DNA of 64,000 nucleotides from Mycolicibacterium sp. TUM20985 (lineage in GTDB: Bacteria > Actinomycetota > Actinomycetes > Mycobacteriales > Mycobacteriaceae), in assembly GCF_030295745.1 (NCBI RefSeq), contig NZ_AP027291.1:2604001-2668000 (forward strand), in the 5' to 3' direction. The translations under genes were made by a program, and so were the position numbers. Of this stretch, positions 27,507 through 37,081 are shown one piece after another. Position 1 is the stretch's first letter, and each line of letters begins with the position of its first letter. The notes under the pieces were generated by a model. The model was not told where the DNA came from. It ran no database searches and worked only from the letters and a program-made list of their open reading frames with translations.

Positions 27507-27807
27507 CCTCGTAGTCGAAGATCGAGCGCCAATAGTCCTCGGGAATCTCGGCGCCCGATTTCAGCACCTTGGCCAGGCCCGCTGCCATCGCGATGCCCAA
27601 CAGGCCCAACCACAGTCCGGCCAGCGCGATGACGAGCCACAGGACGGTGGTGACGGCGGGCCACGGGGACACCACGGCCAGCGCAGGCGCGAAGAAGAAA
27701 CCCAGCCCGATGTACCACGCCGAGCCGGCCCGATCGGACGTCATCACCCACCGGAGCCAGCCGGGGATGGGTGGCGGTGCGGGCGGGGCGTGCCGACGGT
27801 GAGGCAT
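27499..27807 (-). CDS. Small two-TM membrane protein
   Basis: 102 aa from ATG 27807. Proline-rich N-terminus (APPAPPPIPGWLRWV), then two hydrophobic helices (SAWYIGLGFFFAPALAVV; TTVLWLVIALAGLWLGLLGIAMAAG) and a charged C-terminus. No recognised domain. It is divergent from the XRE regulator at 27893. Confidence 0.75.
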   Translation of the reverse strand: MPHRRHAPPAPPPIPGWLRWVMTSDRAGSAWYIGLGFFFAPALAVVSPWPAVTTVLWLVIALAGLWLGLLGIAMAAGLAKVLKSGAEIPEDYWRSIFDYEVT

Positions 27808-27892
27808 GCCTCCACGGTGCGCTCGCGAGGTAGTCCTCGCAATTACCCGTGACGTAGTGGAATGGCGTGCAGCCGCGGTCCAGACTGGTGGG

Positions 27893-28669
27893 GTGACGAC
27901 GGCAGAGGCGCAGACTCCCCCGTTCGGCACTCTGATGCGCCAGTGGCGCCGTCGGCGCCGGATCAGTCAGCTCGACCTGGCGATCGAAGCCGACGTGTCG
28001 TCGCGCCACGTCAGCTTCATCGAGACCGGCCGCTCCTCTCCCAGCCGGGCCATGGTGCTGAGGCTGGCGGCGGTGCTCGACGTGCCGCCCCGCGAGCAGA
28101 ACCAGATGCTGTTGGCGGCGGGGCTCGCTCCGGTGTTCGCCGAGCGGTCGCTCGACCATCCCGACATGGCTCCCGTGCGCGACGGCCTCGACAAGGTGCT
28201 CGCGGCCTACGAGCCGTATCCGTGCCTGGCCGTCGACCGCGGCTGGAACATCGTCGCGGCCAACGCCGGAGCAGGGCTGCTGCTGCAGGGGGTCGCGCCG
28301 CACCTAATGAATCCGTCGAACGCCCTGCGGATCTCGCTGCACCCCGACGGTTTGGCCCCGCGGATCCGCAACCTCGCGCAGTGGCGCCACCACGTCATCG
28401 GCCGGCTGCGCCGAGAGGTGGACGTCAGCGGTTCGGCGGTGTTGACGGATCTACTGACCGAAATCGCCTCCTACCCAGGGGGTCTCGATGACGGCCACGA
28501 CTTCGGCGGGGTGGTCGTCCCGCTGGAACTGGAGAACGCCGACGGGTCGGTCCTGAGGTTCCTCAGCACGGTGACGACCTTCGGCACAGCGCTCGATCTG
28601 ACCGCTGCGGAGTTGAGCATCGAGGCGTTCCTGCCTGCCGATGGCGTGACGGCAGCGGCACTGCGCTGA
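27893..28669 (+). CDS. XRE-family regulator with MmyB-like C-terminal domain
   Basis: 258 aa from GTG 27893. HTH_XRE at residues ~10-65 ([38 protein letters not shown]). The C-terminal ~170 residues resemble the MmyB-type ligand-binding domain ([48 protein letters not shown]). Family members often sense hydrophobic small molecules, and in actinobacteria usually regulate an adjacent oxidoreductase. The adjacent divergent gene here is a small membrane protein. Confidence 0.88.
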   Translation: MTTAEAQTPPFGTLMRQWRRRRRISQLDLAIEADVSSRHVSFIETGRSSPSRAMVLRLAAVLDVPPREQNQMLLAAGLAPVFAERSLDHPDMAPVRDGLDKVLAAYEPYPCLAVDRGWNIVAANAGAGLLLQGVAPHLMNPSNALRISLHPDGLAPRIRNLAQWRHHVIGRLRREVDVSGSAVLTDLLTEIASYPGGLDDGHDFGGVVVPLELENADGSVLRFLSTVTTFGTALDLTAAELSIEAFLPADGVTAAALR

Positions 28670-28736
28670 CGGCCAGCGCGAGTTGCGACAGGTAAGACCA
28701 CTTGACCTCTGGCCATCAGCCTGCCATGGTGGGCGG

Positions 28737-29459
28737 ATGGCCCTGCAACCCGTCAATCGTCGATCGGTACCCGAAGACGTCTTCCAGCAGATCGTCGCGG
28801 AGGTGCTCAGCGGCGACATGCAACCCGGTGACGTGCTGCCCAGTGAGCGGCGTCTGGCCGAGGTGCTCGGCGTGTCCCGGCCCGCCGTGCGTGAGGCCCT
28901 CAAGCGACTCACCGAGGCCGGCCTCGTCGAAGTGCGCCAAGGAGATTCGACCACCGTCCGCGACTTCCGCCGCCACGCCGGGCTTGACCTCCTCCCCCGA
29001 TTGCTGTTCCGCGCCGGCGAGGTCGACGTCACCGTCGTGCGCAGCATCCTCGAGACCCGGCTGCACAACGGACCCAAGATCGCCGAACTCGCCGCGCTGA
29101 GGCGACGGCCCGACCTCGCCGAGCTCCTCGAGGCCTCGATCGACGCCCTCGCCGCCGAACCCGATCCCGTCGAACGCCAGCGGCACGCGCTGACGTTCTG
29201 GGATCACGTCGTCGACGGGGCGGACTCCATCGCATTTCGGTTGATGTACAACACACTTCGCGCCACCTACGAACCCGCACTCCCCGCGCTGGCCGTCATG
29301 ATGGCCGACGAGGTGGGTCGGCCCGATGCCTACCGGGCCATCGCCGAGGCGATCCGCGACGGTGATCCGTCGGCGGCGGAAGGGGCTGCCCGAGCACTGC
29401 TCGAGCCAGCGACCGCGGCACTGCTCGGCGTCCTCGATGAACTGGCGGCCGACTCGTGA
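28737..29459 (+). CDS. GntR/FadR-family transcriptional regulator
   Basis: 240 aa from ATG 28737. N-terminal w[60 protein letters not shown]. The C-terminal FCD-type helical domain follows ([44 protein letters not shown]). FadR-type proteins usually respond to fatty acyl-CoA or small organic acids. The downstream hydroxylase-family gene starts within its stop codon (GTGA), so the two are coupled. Confidence 0.9.
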   Translation: MALQPVNRRSVPEDVFQQIVAEVLSGDMQPGDVLPSERRLAEVLGVSRPAVREALKRLTEAGLVEVRQGDSTTVRDFRRHAGLDLLPRLLFRAGEVDVTVVRSILETRLHNGPKIAELAALRRRPDLAELLEASIDALAAEPDPVERQRHALTFWDHVVDGADSIAFRLMYNTLRATYEPALPALAVMMADEVGRPDAYRAIAEAIRDGDPSAAEGAARALLEPATAALLGVLDELAADS

Positions 29460-30118
29460 GCACCACGGGCCGGCGCGGCTTCTCGCTCGCCGATGCCGGG
29501 CGGGAGTTCCTTGGACACCCGTCGCCCTGGCTGATCGGGGCCACTCTGGCCGGCGCACTGGCCGCCAGGGTCGTCGCCGGAGACTGGCAGCTCACCGACG
29601 CGTTGGTGCCGCTGGCGATGCTGGCGATGTTCCCGTTCTTCGAGTGGCTGGTCCACGTCGTCGTCCTGCATTGGCGCCCAAGACGTCTCGGCCCCCTCAC
29701 CGTCGACCCGTTGCTGGCGCGCAAGCACCGCGAGCATCACGTCGACCCGCGCGACGTGCCGCTGATCTTCATTCCCTGGCGGGCCCTGCTGTGGATCCTG
29801 CCCGGGGCCATCGCGATTGCGCTGCTGGCGTTCCCGCGGACGGGCCTCGGGCTGACGTACCTGGTGTTCCTCGGCATGCTCGGTCTGGTCTACGAGTGGT
29901 GCCACTACCTGATCCACAGCGACTACAAGCCTGCGTCGCGCGCCTATCGCGCGGTCTGGCGCAACCATCGCCAGCATCACTACAAGAACGAGCACTATTG
30001 GTTCACGGTCACCAGTGCAGGCACCGCAGACCGGGTGCTGGGGACCTACCCCGATGCGGCCGCCATCGCGTCCTCACCGACCGCGAAGAACCTCCACGCG
30101 GTTACGACTGGACGATGA
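29456..30118 (+). CDS. Fatty acid hydroxylase/sterol desaturase superfamily membrane protein
   Basis: 220 aa from GTG 29456. Four membrane helices and the histidine clusters for a di-iron site: KHREHH, HYLIH and NHRQHH, with [12 protein letters not shown] in the first helix pair. Such enzymes hydroxylate or desaturate lipid chains at the membrane. It is translationally coupled to the upstream FadR-type regulator. It overlaps the convergent L,D-transpeptidase gene by 17 bp. Substrate unknown. Confidence 0.87.
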   Translation: MSTTGRRGFSLADAGREFLGHPSPWLIGATLAGALAARVVAGDWQLTDALVPLAMLAMFPFFEWLVHVVVLHWRPRRLGPLTVDPLLARKHREHHVDPRDVPLIFIPWRALLWILPGAIAIALLAFPRTGLGLTYLVFLGMLGLVYEWCHYLIHSDYKPASRAYRAVWRNHRQHHYKNEHYWFTVTSAGTADRVLGTYPDAAAIASSPTAKNLHAVTTGR

Positions 30119-30878
30119 TCGGATCGCCGATGCTGACCTGGTCGTAGTACCACCCGGCATTGTCGGGACTCAGGTTGATGCAGCCGTGGCTGACGTTCGA
30201 ATTACCTTGTGACGCCACCGACCACGGCGCTGCGTGCACGTAGACACCGCCCCACGTGACCCGCACCGCGTCGTACACCGTCAGTTTGTAGCCCTCCGGG
30301 TCGCTCAGCGGGATGCCGATGGTCCGGGAATCCATGATGACCGGGGACTGCTTCTCCAGGGCGGTGAACGACCCGACCGGCGTGGTGTGCTTGGGCTTGC
30401 CCATCGAGGCGGGCATCGAGCGGGCCACCTGGCCGTCGATGCTCACCGTGAACGTGTGGGCGTCGATGTCGGCGACGCCGACGACCGACGCCCCGGCCTC
30501 GAAGCTGGTCTTCGCCCCGCCCACGGACAGGGCGATCGTCGAATGCGCCGGCCAGTATGAGCTCGGGTTCCATTGCAGTACATCGTTCTTCAGCCACACG
30601 AAGTTGCCCTGCGGGGCGTTCGCGGACGTCACGGCGAAGGACCGCTCGGCGGCGACGCGGTCGGCGACGGGCCCGGCGAACGTCACCGTCACCGGCATCG
30701 CCACCCCGACGACCTGTCCCGGGGCGGGCGAGATGTTCGCGACCGCCGCCGGTCCCGGAGCGGCGGCGAGGCCATGACCCGTCGAACTCACCAGCAGGAG
30801 GGTTGCCATGCCCGCTACCGAGAACACCTGACGCAGCGCATTACGCAATGGACCAACCTCCGAGTGACGGGCTTGCAT
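30102..30878 (-). CDS. L,D-transpeptidase, LdtMt1-like
   Basis: 258 aa. Signal or anchor at residues ~15-38. The Ig-like domain (ISPAPGQVVGVAMPVTVTF) precedes a YkuD catalytic domain ending in VYVHAAPW...SNVSHGCINLSPDNAGWYY; H231 and Cys233 are catalytic. Sequence and length closely follow M. tuberculosis LdtMt1 (Rv0116c). It makes 3->3 peptide cross-links in peptidoglycan outside the membrane and is the type of enzyme inhibited by carbapenems. Confidence 0.92.
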   Translation of the reverse strand: MQARHSEVGPLRNALRQVFSVAGMATLLLVSSTGHGLAAAPGPAAVANISPAPGQVVGVAMPVTVTFAGPVADRVAAERSFAVTSANAPQGNFVWLKNDVLQWNPSSYWPAHSTIALSVGGAKTSFEAGASVVGVADIDAHTFTVSIDGQVARSMPASMGKPKHTTPVGSFTALEKQSPVIMDSRTIGIPLSDPEGYKLTVYDAVRVTWGGVYVHAAPWSVASQGNSNVSHGCINLSPDNAGWYYDQVSIGDPIIVQS

Positions 30879-30902
30879 GAATACTAGTTCGCTTCTCGAG
30901 TG

Positions 30903-31511
30903 CTAAGCGTTAGCCGGCCGTGGGCGAGCCACCGCGAGGAGCACGTAGCCCAGGCCCAGGAAACCCGCCGCGAGCACGGTGACGTTCATCGCGACTGCTG
31001 CCAGTCCGACGCTGCCGGGGTCGAGGAAGTAGTACGGCACCCGGCGACCCGCCCGGTTCAGCACGACCAACGCCAGGCCAAGGTAGGCGGCCGGATAGGC
31101 CAGCCAGACGAATGGTTGCCACCACTTCGTGGCGCCCGCTCCCCGGCCGATCAGCATCCAGTCGGCGACGGCGAGGATCGGGACGACGACGTGCAGCAGG
31201 AAGTTGGCGGGTGTGTAACCCATGCTGCGGTCGGTCAGCAGCAGATTCCAGACGACCCCCGCGACGACGACGTAGAGCACGACCGCCCCCCGAAGACCGG
31301 TGCGCGCGTCGGCCCGCCGGGAGAACAGCGTCCAGGCGTAGTACGCGGCGGCCAAGATATTCGCCTGATACGTGAAGGTGATCAGCCGCCAGCCCACCCC
31401 CGACCGCGAGGTCAGTTCGACGGCGATCAGGGCGAGTGCGACGGCGAGGATGATCGTCGCGCGCAGCGACACGCGCAGGACGGCACGGGCAGTGGGGGCT
31501 GGTGACGTCAA
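30903..31511 (-). CDS. Pr6Pr-family integral membrane protein
   Basis: 202 aa with six predicted membrane helices. Family-typical stretches are FTYQANILAAAYYAWTLF, VVWNLLLTD, FLLHVVVPILAVADWMLIG and WLAYPAAYLGLAL. The family is of unknown function. It is adjacent to and co-directional with the DUF7159-type gene at 31513 (1 bp apart), downstream of it. Confidence 0.82.
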   Translation of the reverse strand: MTSPAPTARAVLRVSLRATIILAVALALIAVELTSRSGVGWRLITFTYQANILAAAYYAWTLFSRRADARTGLRGAVVLYVVVAGVVWNLLLTDRSMGYTPANFLLHVVVPILAVADWMLIGRGAGATKWWQPFVWLAYPAAYLGLALVVLNRAGRRVPYYFLDPGSVGLAAVAMNVTVLAAGFLGLGYVLLAVARPRPANA

Positions 31512-31512
31512 G

Positions 31513-32769
31513 CTAGCCCGGCCCGGGCGTCAGCTTCTCTTTGATGCGCGTCAGGATGCCCGGCTTCTTCGTCGGGACCGGCGGCACGTACGCGGGTGCG
31601 ACGGAGGGCGGCAGCGGCGTTCCGGCCAACGGAGGTGCGAGCGCTGGATCCACCGGCGGGGCGAGACCCGGGGCGACGGGAACGGCGTCCGCGGGAGCCT
31701 GTTCGACGTAGGGCGCCTCGGCCGGGGTGTCCGCGACGGCGACCGGCGGCTCTTCGTATAGGGGCGGGAGTGCCTCCGGCGGAGGTGGTGGCGGCGCTGC
31801 CTCGACGACGGGGGCGGCCGGGATGGCGGCGGGGGGTGGCAGTGCCGGCGGAACGGCCCGGACCACGTCGGCCGGCTCGACCTTCGCGGCCGGGGCGGGG
31901 CTGGGCTGGGCCGTGCGGGGCGGGGACAGCTGCAGGCTGACCGCAATGGAGACCGACACGACGAAGGTCACCACGCCTACGGCCAGCATCGCCACCGGGC
32001 CCACGCTCGTCAGCGTCCGGCGACGCGCGCCGAACGCGCGGCCCTGGCCCGAGTCGTGGCGCGCGTCGACGACGAAGCCGTCACCGTCGAACAGGCCGAA
32101 CGGCATGTCGTTACTCTGCGCCGATGCCAGCGCGGCGCCGCGGGCGAGCGCCAACTTCGCCTCCTCGGGCGCGAACACCGGTACCGACAGCGCGTCCTCG
32201 AGCCGGTCGAGGATGGGCTCCAGGTGACCCGCCGAACCGACCACGACCAGCGCTTCGGGCGCCCAGTCGGCGCGAGCGAAGATCGTGCTCAACCAGCTGA
32301 TCAGGGCGTCATCGGAGTCGATGGTGTGGTTGAACGCCGTCTGCACCGCGCCGTCGCTGGTGTTGACGATCAGCGAGATGACCGACTCCGGTTCGACGAC
32401 GCAGACCGCCGTCGTCGGGTAGCCCAGGACCTCCGCGATGCCGCGGGCCAGCGCTTCGGTGGCCTCCGGCATCCGAATGGCCACCACGTTGTCGAAACCG
32501 GACTCCGAGAGCGACTCCATCAGCATCGACGCCTGCTCATCGGCGTCCTCGCTCCACGTCACGCCGATCGAGTGCAGTCGCAGTCCGCGTGTGGCGGCCA
32601 TGGCCTCGGTCCGCAGCACCGCGGCCGTGGCCTGCTCGGAGGTGATGGTGCGGTCGTCGCCGACTGCGAAGGAGTCGCGATCCATCGTCGCGCCGTCGGC
32701 GTCCTGGCCCTCGACGAGAACCAGACCGACGGACGTCGGAGTCATCGACAAGCCGAGGACCGCGTCCAC
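31513..32769 (-). CDS. Mycobacterial DUF7159-type protein with TM helix and Pro-rich tail
   Basis: 418 aa from GTG 32769, chosen because relatives start with DAVLGLSMTPTSVGLVLVEG; the open frame extends ~150 codons further upstream without similarity. Residues 1-250 form an ASKHA/actin-like N-terminal region (AVLGLSMTPTSVGLVLVEG, VVGSAGHLEPILDRLEDAL). A membrane helix follows (SVGPVAMLAVGVVTFVVSVSIAV) and then a ~130-residue extracellular Pro/Ala-rich tail ending in basic residues. Function unknown; probably a cell-wall-spanning protein. Confidence 0.8.
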   Translation of the reverse strand: MDAVLGLSMTPTSVGLVLVEGQDADGATMDRDSFAVGDDRTITSEQATAAVLRTEAMAATRGLRLHSIGVTWSEDADEQASMLMESLSESGFDNVVAIRMPEATEALARGIAEVLGYPTTAVCVVEPESVISLIVNTSDGAVQTAFNHTIDSDDALISWLSTIFARADWAPEALVVVGSAGHLEPILDRLEDALSVPVFAPEEAKLALARGAALASAQSNDMPFGLFDGDGFVVDARHDSGQGRAFGARRRTLTSVGPVAMLAVGVVTFVVSVSIAVSLQLSPPRTAQPSPAPAAKVEPADVVRAVPPALPPPAAIPAAPVVEAAPPPPPPEALPPLYEEPPVAVADTPAEAPYVEQAPADAVPVAPGLAPPVDPALAPPLAGTPLPPSVAPAYVPPVPTKKPGILTRIKEKLTPGPG

Positions 32770-33054
32770 ATGTACCCCTTCGGAGCCACGAGGCGGCCAC
32801 ACTCGGGCAGCACCAGCGTGGAGAACCATTGCGAGCGACCTTACCCGTCGGTCCGACGGTGGGCGCGTCGGGGACGACGAACCCCTTCCATTTGGTGTAG
32901 GACGCGCTCTACCTCTTCTCCGTCGGCATCGGGACGTCGATGTCGGGGGCGTGCACTGACCAAAGCGCAGGCCTTGCCCGAAATGTGACCTGTCGTAAAC
33001 CGAATCCGCCCTCCGGTCGCGCCATGATGAGGACGCGCGAACGAAGGAGGACTC

Positions 33055-33276
33055 ATGTCGGCAACGGCACTTCTGGTGGACGTCGAGACTGCGCCGCTCG
33101 ACGAGCAGGGCGTGGTCTCCGTACATCTCCTCGGGGTGGGCAACACCGCGGCCAGGTGCTCTTGCGGATGGGCCGGACGGCGTCGACTTCTCAGGGCCGC
33201 CGCCAAGCAGGATGCCTGGGCGCATGCGATGCGGGACCGGTGCTCGGTGTCGTCACCGCTGGTGTTCGCCTGGTGA
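33055..33276 (+). CDS. Small conserved protein with CxC motif
   Basis: 73 aa, with a strong AAGGAGGA site directly before ATG 33055. It contains RCSCGWAGRRR and a second Cys (DRCSV), plus a basic middle. Similar short proteins occur in mycobacteria with no known role. It overlaps the convergent dehydratase gene by 24 bp. Confidence 0.7.
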   Translation: MSATALLVDVETAPLDEQGVVSVHLLGVGNTAARCSCGWAGRRRLLRAAAKQDAWAHAMRDRCSVSSPLVFAW

Positions 33277-34221
33277 ACCGGTGAGGATCTCCGCCAGCAG
33301 CGCAGGTTCCACGTTGCCGCCGGAGACGATGACGACCGTCGGCCCCGGCGGGGTCGGACCTCGGCGGTAGGCGGCCAATGCCGTGGCGCCACTGGGCTCG
33401 GCCACCAGGTGCGCGCGCAGGGCAATGTCGCGGACGGCATCGCGAATGTCGTTCTCGGACACGGTGATCACGCCGTCGAGAAGCTTCTGTACGTGAGCGA
33501 ACGTCAGCTGCGAGGGCTGTGAGCGAAGCCCGTCGGCGATCGTGCGATTGCGGTCGGCGATCGACCAGTCGACCCGGTGGCCCGCGGCGAGTCCCGCGGC
33601 GGTGTCACCTGCGAGTTCCGGTTCCGCGCCGATGACCTTGGCCCGCGGTGCGAGTGCCTTGACCGCGGTGCCGATGCCCGACGCCAGGCCCGCGCCGCTG
33701 ACCGGGACGATGACGTTGGCCACGTCGGGCAGGTCCTCGACGATCTCCAGTCCGATGGTGCCCTGGCCGGCGATGACGTCGGGGTGGTCGAACGGCGGGA
33801 TCAGGACCCCGCCCGTGCGCGCGACCACCTCGTCGGCGACCCGCTCGCGTTCGCCGGCGGCGCACAGCACCACCTCCGCGCCGTGGCTTCGCGTCGCGGC
33901 GATCTTGACCAGGGGCGTCTCCTCGGGCATGACGATCGACGCGCTGATCCCGTACTTCGCGGCGGCGTAGGCGACGGCCTGCGCGTGGTTGCCGCTCGAG
34001 TAGGCGACCACTCCGCTGGCGCGGGTGGCCTCGTCGAGCCGGGCGATCGCGTTGAACGCGCCACGGACCTTGAAGGCGCCGATCGCCTGCAGGTTCTCCG
34101 GTTTGAGCCACAGCGGGCGGTCGGGATCACCCCACGGCGCAGGGATCAGGGGCGTGCGGACCACCGAGCCGCGGATCCGTTCGGCGGCGGCACGGATGTC
34201 GTCGAGGGTGACCAGTCGCAT
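33253..34221 (-). CDS. PLP-dependent threonine/serine dehydratase-like protein
   Basis: 322 aa. The PLP-binding lysine is in IGAFKVRGAFNAI; the cofactor-contacting SSGNHAQAVAYAA and glycine-rich SGAGLASGIG are in place. It lacks the C-terminal ACT regulatory domain, so it is catabolic or racemase-like rather than the feedback-inhibited biosynthetic IlvA. It deaminates threonine or serine to the 2-oxo acid. It is divergent from the thioesterase at 34265. Confidence 0.9.
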   Translation of the reverse strand: MRLVTLDDIRAAAERIRGSVVRTPLIPAPWGDPDRPLWLKPENLQAIGAFKVRGAFNAIARLDEATRASGVVAYSSGNHAQAVAYAAAKYGISASIVMPEETPLVKIAATRSHGAEVVLCAAGERERVADEVVARTGGVLIPPFDHPDVIAGQGTIGLEIVEDLPDVANVIVPVSGAGLASGIGTAVKALAPRAKVIGAEPELAGDTAAGLAAGHRVDWSIADRNRTIADGLRSQPSQLTFAHVQKLLDGVITVSENDIRDAVRDIALRAHLVAEPSGATALAAYRRGPTPPGPTVVIVSGGNVEPALLAEILTGSPGEHQR

Positions 34222-34264
34222 GGTGTCAGTCTGTCAGCCGACCCGGGGCTGCAAGGGTGTCGGT

Positions 34265-34738
34265 GTGACCGATGCGTTCTCCCTGCCGATCGTGCCCCGC
34301 TACGCCGAAGTCGACCAACAGGGCGTGGTGTTCAACGGGCATTACCTGACGTGGTTCGACGAGGCGTCCACCGCCTTCTTCGACTACCTCGGCCTGCCGT
34401 TCACCGAGTTCGCCGCGTGGGGGCTCGACGTGCAGGTGGTGCACGCCGACGTCGACTTCCTGGCACCCGTCCGCTGGCGGGATGCCGTCCGCGTCGAAAC
34501 CCGTTGCGCCGCGACCGGAACGACGAGTTTCACCCTGCGGTTCGACGTGCTCCGTCGCCGCCGGGACGGAGCGGACGTCGTGGCGGTGCGCGGACGGAAC
34601 GTGTACGTCGTCGTATCGACCGACGACTGGACCAAGCGCGAGATTCCCACCGGTCTGCGGGCCGCCTTGACTTCCGTTGCGGGTCAAGGCCGCAACGCAG
34701 TGGACGACGGTGTCGAGAAAGGTACTGTCACCCCATGA
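34265..34738 (+). CDS. Hotdog-fold acyl-CoA thioesterase (4-hydroxybenzoyl-CoA type)
   Basis: 157 aa from GTG 34265. The active-site region is PRYAEVDQQGVVFNGHYLTWFDEA, with the catalytic Asp of the family as D in EVDQQGVVFN. Single hotdog domain. It overlaps the agmatinase-like gene by 4 bp (ATGA), suggesting coupled translation, though the two reactions are not obviously linked. Confidence 0.87.
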   Translation: MTDAFSLPIVPRYAEVDQQGVVFNGHYLTWFDEASTAFFDYLGLPFTEFAAWGLDVQVVHADVDFLAPVRWRDAVRVETRCAATGTTSFTLRFDVLRRRRDGADVVAVRGRNVYVVVSTDDWTKREIPTGLRAALTSVAGQGRNAVDDGVEKGTVTP

Positions 34739-35778
34739 GCCACGATCACGGGCCACACCGCGAACTTCCGCCGGGGATGGCTGAGCAGCTGGACCTGCCG
34801 TACGCGGGCCTTGCGACGTTCGGCCACCGACCCTTCCTCACCGAGCTCGAGCAACTCGATTCATGGCAGCCCGACGTCGCCATCGTCGGGGCCCCGTTCG
34901 ACGTCGGCACGACGAATCGGCCCGGCGCGCGCTACGGCCCGCGGGCCATCCGTGCCACCGCCTACGAGCCGGGCACCTATCACATGGACCTCGGCCTGGA
35001 GATCTTCGATTGGCTCGAGGTCGTCGACTTCGGCGACGCGTACTGCCCGCACGGTCAGACCGAGGTGTCGCACGCCAACATCAAGGAGCGCGTCGCGGCG
35101 GTGGCCTCCCGCGGCATCGTGCCCGTCGTCCTCGGCGGCGACCACTCGATCACGTGGCCGTCGGCGACCGCGGTGGCCGACGTGCACGGATACGGCAACG
35201 TGGGCATCGTGCACTTCGACGCGCACGCCGACACGGCCGACATCATCGAGGGCAACCTCGCCAGCCACGGCACTCCGATGCGGCGCCTGATCGAGTCGGG
35301 CGCCGTCCCCGGAACCCACTTCGTCCAGGTCGGATTGCGCGGGTACTGGCCGCCGCAGGACACGTTCGAGTGGATGCAGGAGCAGGGCATGGTGTGGCAC
35401 ACCATGCAGGAGATCTGGGAGCGCGGGTTCAAGGCGGTCATGGTCGACGCCGTCGGCGAGGCCCTCGCCAAGGCGGACAAGCTGTACCTGTCCGTCGACA
35501 TCGACGTGCTCGATCCGGCGCATGCGCCCGGCACGGGAACCCCCGAACCGGGGGGCATCACCAGCGTCGACCTGCTCCGGATGGTGCGCCAGCTCTGCTA
35601 CGAGCACGACGTCGCGGGGGTGGACGTCGTCGAGGTCTCCCCCGCCTATGACCATGCCGAGCTCACGGTGAATGCCGCGCACCGGGTGGTGTTCGAAGCT
35701 CTCGCGGGCATGGCCGCCAGGCGGCGCGACGCCGCCGGCGCCGAGATGGGCCCGCCCGGTCGACGACCGCCGTCATGA
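34735..35778 (+). CDS. Ureohydrolase (agmatinase/arginase family)
   Basis: 347 aa. Mn-binding motifs are all present: GGDHSITWP, HFDAHADTAD and YLSVDIDVLDPAHAPGTGTPEPGG. This longer form (~350 aa) resembles guanidino-hydrolases acting on agmatine, guanidinobutyrate or guanidinopropionate. It hydrolyses a guanidino group to urea. The exact substrate is uncertain, so agmatinase is only a family label. Confidence 0.9.
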   Translation: MSHDHGPHRELPPGMAEQLDLPYAGLATFGHRPFLTELEQLDSWQPDVAIVGAPFDVGTTNRPGARYGPRAIRATAYEPGTYHMDLGLEIFDWLEVVDFGDAYCPHGQTEVSHANIKERVAAVASRGIVPVVLGGDHSITWPSATAVADVHGYGNVGIVHFDAHADTADIIEGNLASHGTPMRRLIESGAVPGTHFVQVGLRGYWPPQDTFEWMQEQGMVWHTMQEIWERGFKAVMVDAVGEALAKADKLYLSVDIDVLDPAHAPGTGTPEPGGITSVDLLRMVRQLCYEHDVAGVDVVEVSPAYDHAELTVNAAHRVVFEALAGMAARRRDAAGAEMGPPGRRPPS

Positions 35779-35787
35779 GCTGCCGCG

Positions 35788-36672
35788 TCAGCTCTTGACG
35801 AGGGTGAACTGGCAGACGTCGGTGTAACCCTTCGCGAACAGCTCTGCGCAACCGGTCAGGTACCGCATGTAGCGGTCGTAGACCTCTTCGGACTGGATCG
35901 CGACCGCTTCGTCGCGGCGGGCCTCCAGTGCCGCCGCCCAGATCTCCAGCGTGCGCGCGTAGTGCAACTGCAGAGGCTGTACGCGCTCCACCTTGAAGCC
36001 GGCCTTCTCGGCGTGCTGCTTGACGGCGACGACCTGGGGAAGGTCTCCGCCGGGGAAGATCTCGTCCATGATGAACTTGAAGAACCTGATCTTCGTCATG
36101 GTCAGCGGCAGGGCGCGATCCTTGAACTGCTCGTCGCTGGGCTTGACGATGGTGTGCAGCATCATCACGCCGTCGGCGGGCAATGCCTCATAGGCCATTT
36201 GGAAGAAGTCGTCGTAGCGGTCGCGGCCGAAGTGCTCGAAGGCGCCGATCGACACGATCCGGTCGACCTTGTCGCCGAACTGCTCCCAGCCCTCGAGCCG
36301 GACCTCTTTGCTCCGCGGGCTTTCCGACTGTGCGAGAAGGTCTTTCACGTGAGCCTGCTGGTTCTTGCTCAGCGTGAGGCCGATGACGTTGACGTCGTAG
36401 CGCTCCACGGCTCGCTTGACGGTGGCACCCCAGCCGCAACCGACGTCCAGCAGCGTCATCCCCGGCTGCAATCCGAGCTTGCCGAGGGACAGATCGATCT
36501 TCGCGATCTGCGCCTCTTCGAGCGTCATGTCGTCGCGCTCGAAGTAGGCACAGCTGTAGGTCTGGGTGGGATCCAGGAACAGGCGGAAGAAGTCGTCGGA
36601 CAGGTCGTAGTGAGCCTGCACGTCGTCGAAGTGCGGCTTCAGGTTCTTGGTGTCATTCTTGGTCTCTGGCAA
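35788..36672 (-). CDS. Mycolic acid cyclopropane synthase/methyltransferase family protein
   Basis: 294 aa. N-terminal FDDVQAHYDLSDDFFRLFLDPTQTYSCAYFE is the family signature; the SAM site is LLDVGCGWGATVKRA. GLTLSKNQQAHV, IGAFEHFG and IRFFKFIMDEIFPGGDLP also match CmaA/MmaA/PcaA proteins. It uses S-adenosylmethionine to modify double bonds in meromycolate chains, forming cyclopropane, methyl or oxygenated groups. Which modification is made cannot be told from sequence. Strong indicator of a mycolic-acid-producing organism. Confidence 0.92.
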   Translation of the reverse strand: MPETKNDTKNLKPHFDDVQAHYDLSDDFFRLFLDPTQTYSCAYFERDDMTLEEAQIAKIDLSLGKLGLQPGMTLLDVGCGWGATVKRAVERYDVNVIGLTLSKNQQAHVKDLLAQSESPRSKEVRLEGWEQFGDKVDRIVSIGAFEHFGRDRYDDFFQMAYEALPADGVMMLHTIVKPSDEQFKDRALPLTMTKIRFFKFIMDEIFPGGDLPQVVAVKQHAEKAGFKVERVQPLQLHYARTLEIWAAALEARRDEAVAIQSEEVYDRYMRYLTGCAELFAKGYTDVCQFTLVKS

Positions 36673-36759
36673 GATTCAACCTTCGGCTACTCGTTGGTTT
36701 CGTCGACGGCTCCACACGTGCTGGAGAGCCTCTCCGTACGTCCGCGCAATTCCCGCAGA

Positions 36760-37059
36760 CTACCCGACCCCCGAAGTCGACAGCCAATCGGTGAACCGCC
36801 GTCCGTTTGCTGGCCGTCCTGCCCGCCACCCACCCGAAGTGGGCCGGCGGCCGTCGTTCACGTCAGTGGGCGGGTGGCGGTACACGTTGATCCGACTCGG
36901 GTCGAGCAGGTCCGGCGAAACCGCGAAGTCAAGGCAGCCCGGAGCCGCCCGAGCCTGCCGGACGACGTCGACGCAACCGGCCAAATAGGCGTTGCGATCC
37001 CCCGGCGCGACGGTCAGATGTCCGGCGACGATCACGCCGTCGGCGTCGTTCGAACCCAT
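36760..37059 (-). pseudogene. Truncated antibiotic-biosynthesis-monooxygenase (ABM) domain gene
   Basis: The 99-aa frame starts like a normal ABM protein (VIVAGHLTVAPGDRNAYLAG, ARAAPGCLDFAVSPDLLDPSRINVY) but similarity stops at RINVY. Intact relatives continue with a YERWES-type strand and a second half; here the remainder is basic low-complexity sequence. A strong inverted repeat (36823-36835 and 36868-36880) lies at the break. Best read as a gene remnant caused by deletion or rearrangement; a short functional variant is less likely. Confidence 0.6.
36823..36880. repeat. 13-bp imperfect inverted repeat at the ABM break point
   Basis: CCGCCACCCACCC (36823-36835) pairs with GGGCGGGTGGCGG (36868-36880) at 12 of 13 positions, with a 32-nt loop. 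Confidence 0.65.
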
Positions 37060-37081
37060 GGGGCTCCCCTTCTGTCAGCGA

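Noticed and set aside
32770..33225. N-terminal extension of the DUF7159-type gene
   Set aside because: Relatives begin with DAVLGLSMTPT; the extension is low-complexity and overlaps the gene at 33055.
33577..34734. 386-codon upstream extension of the ureohydrolase frame
   Set aside because: The real gene starts at ATG 34735 after the thioesterase; the upstream part is antisense to the dehydratase and has no similarity.
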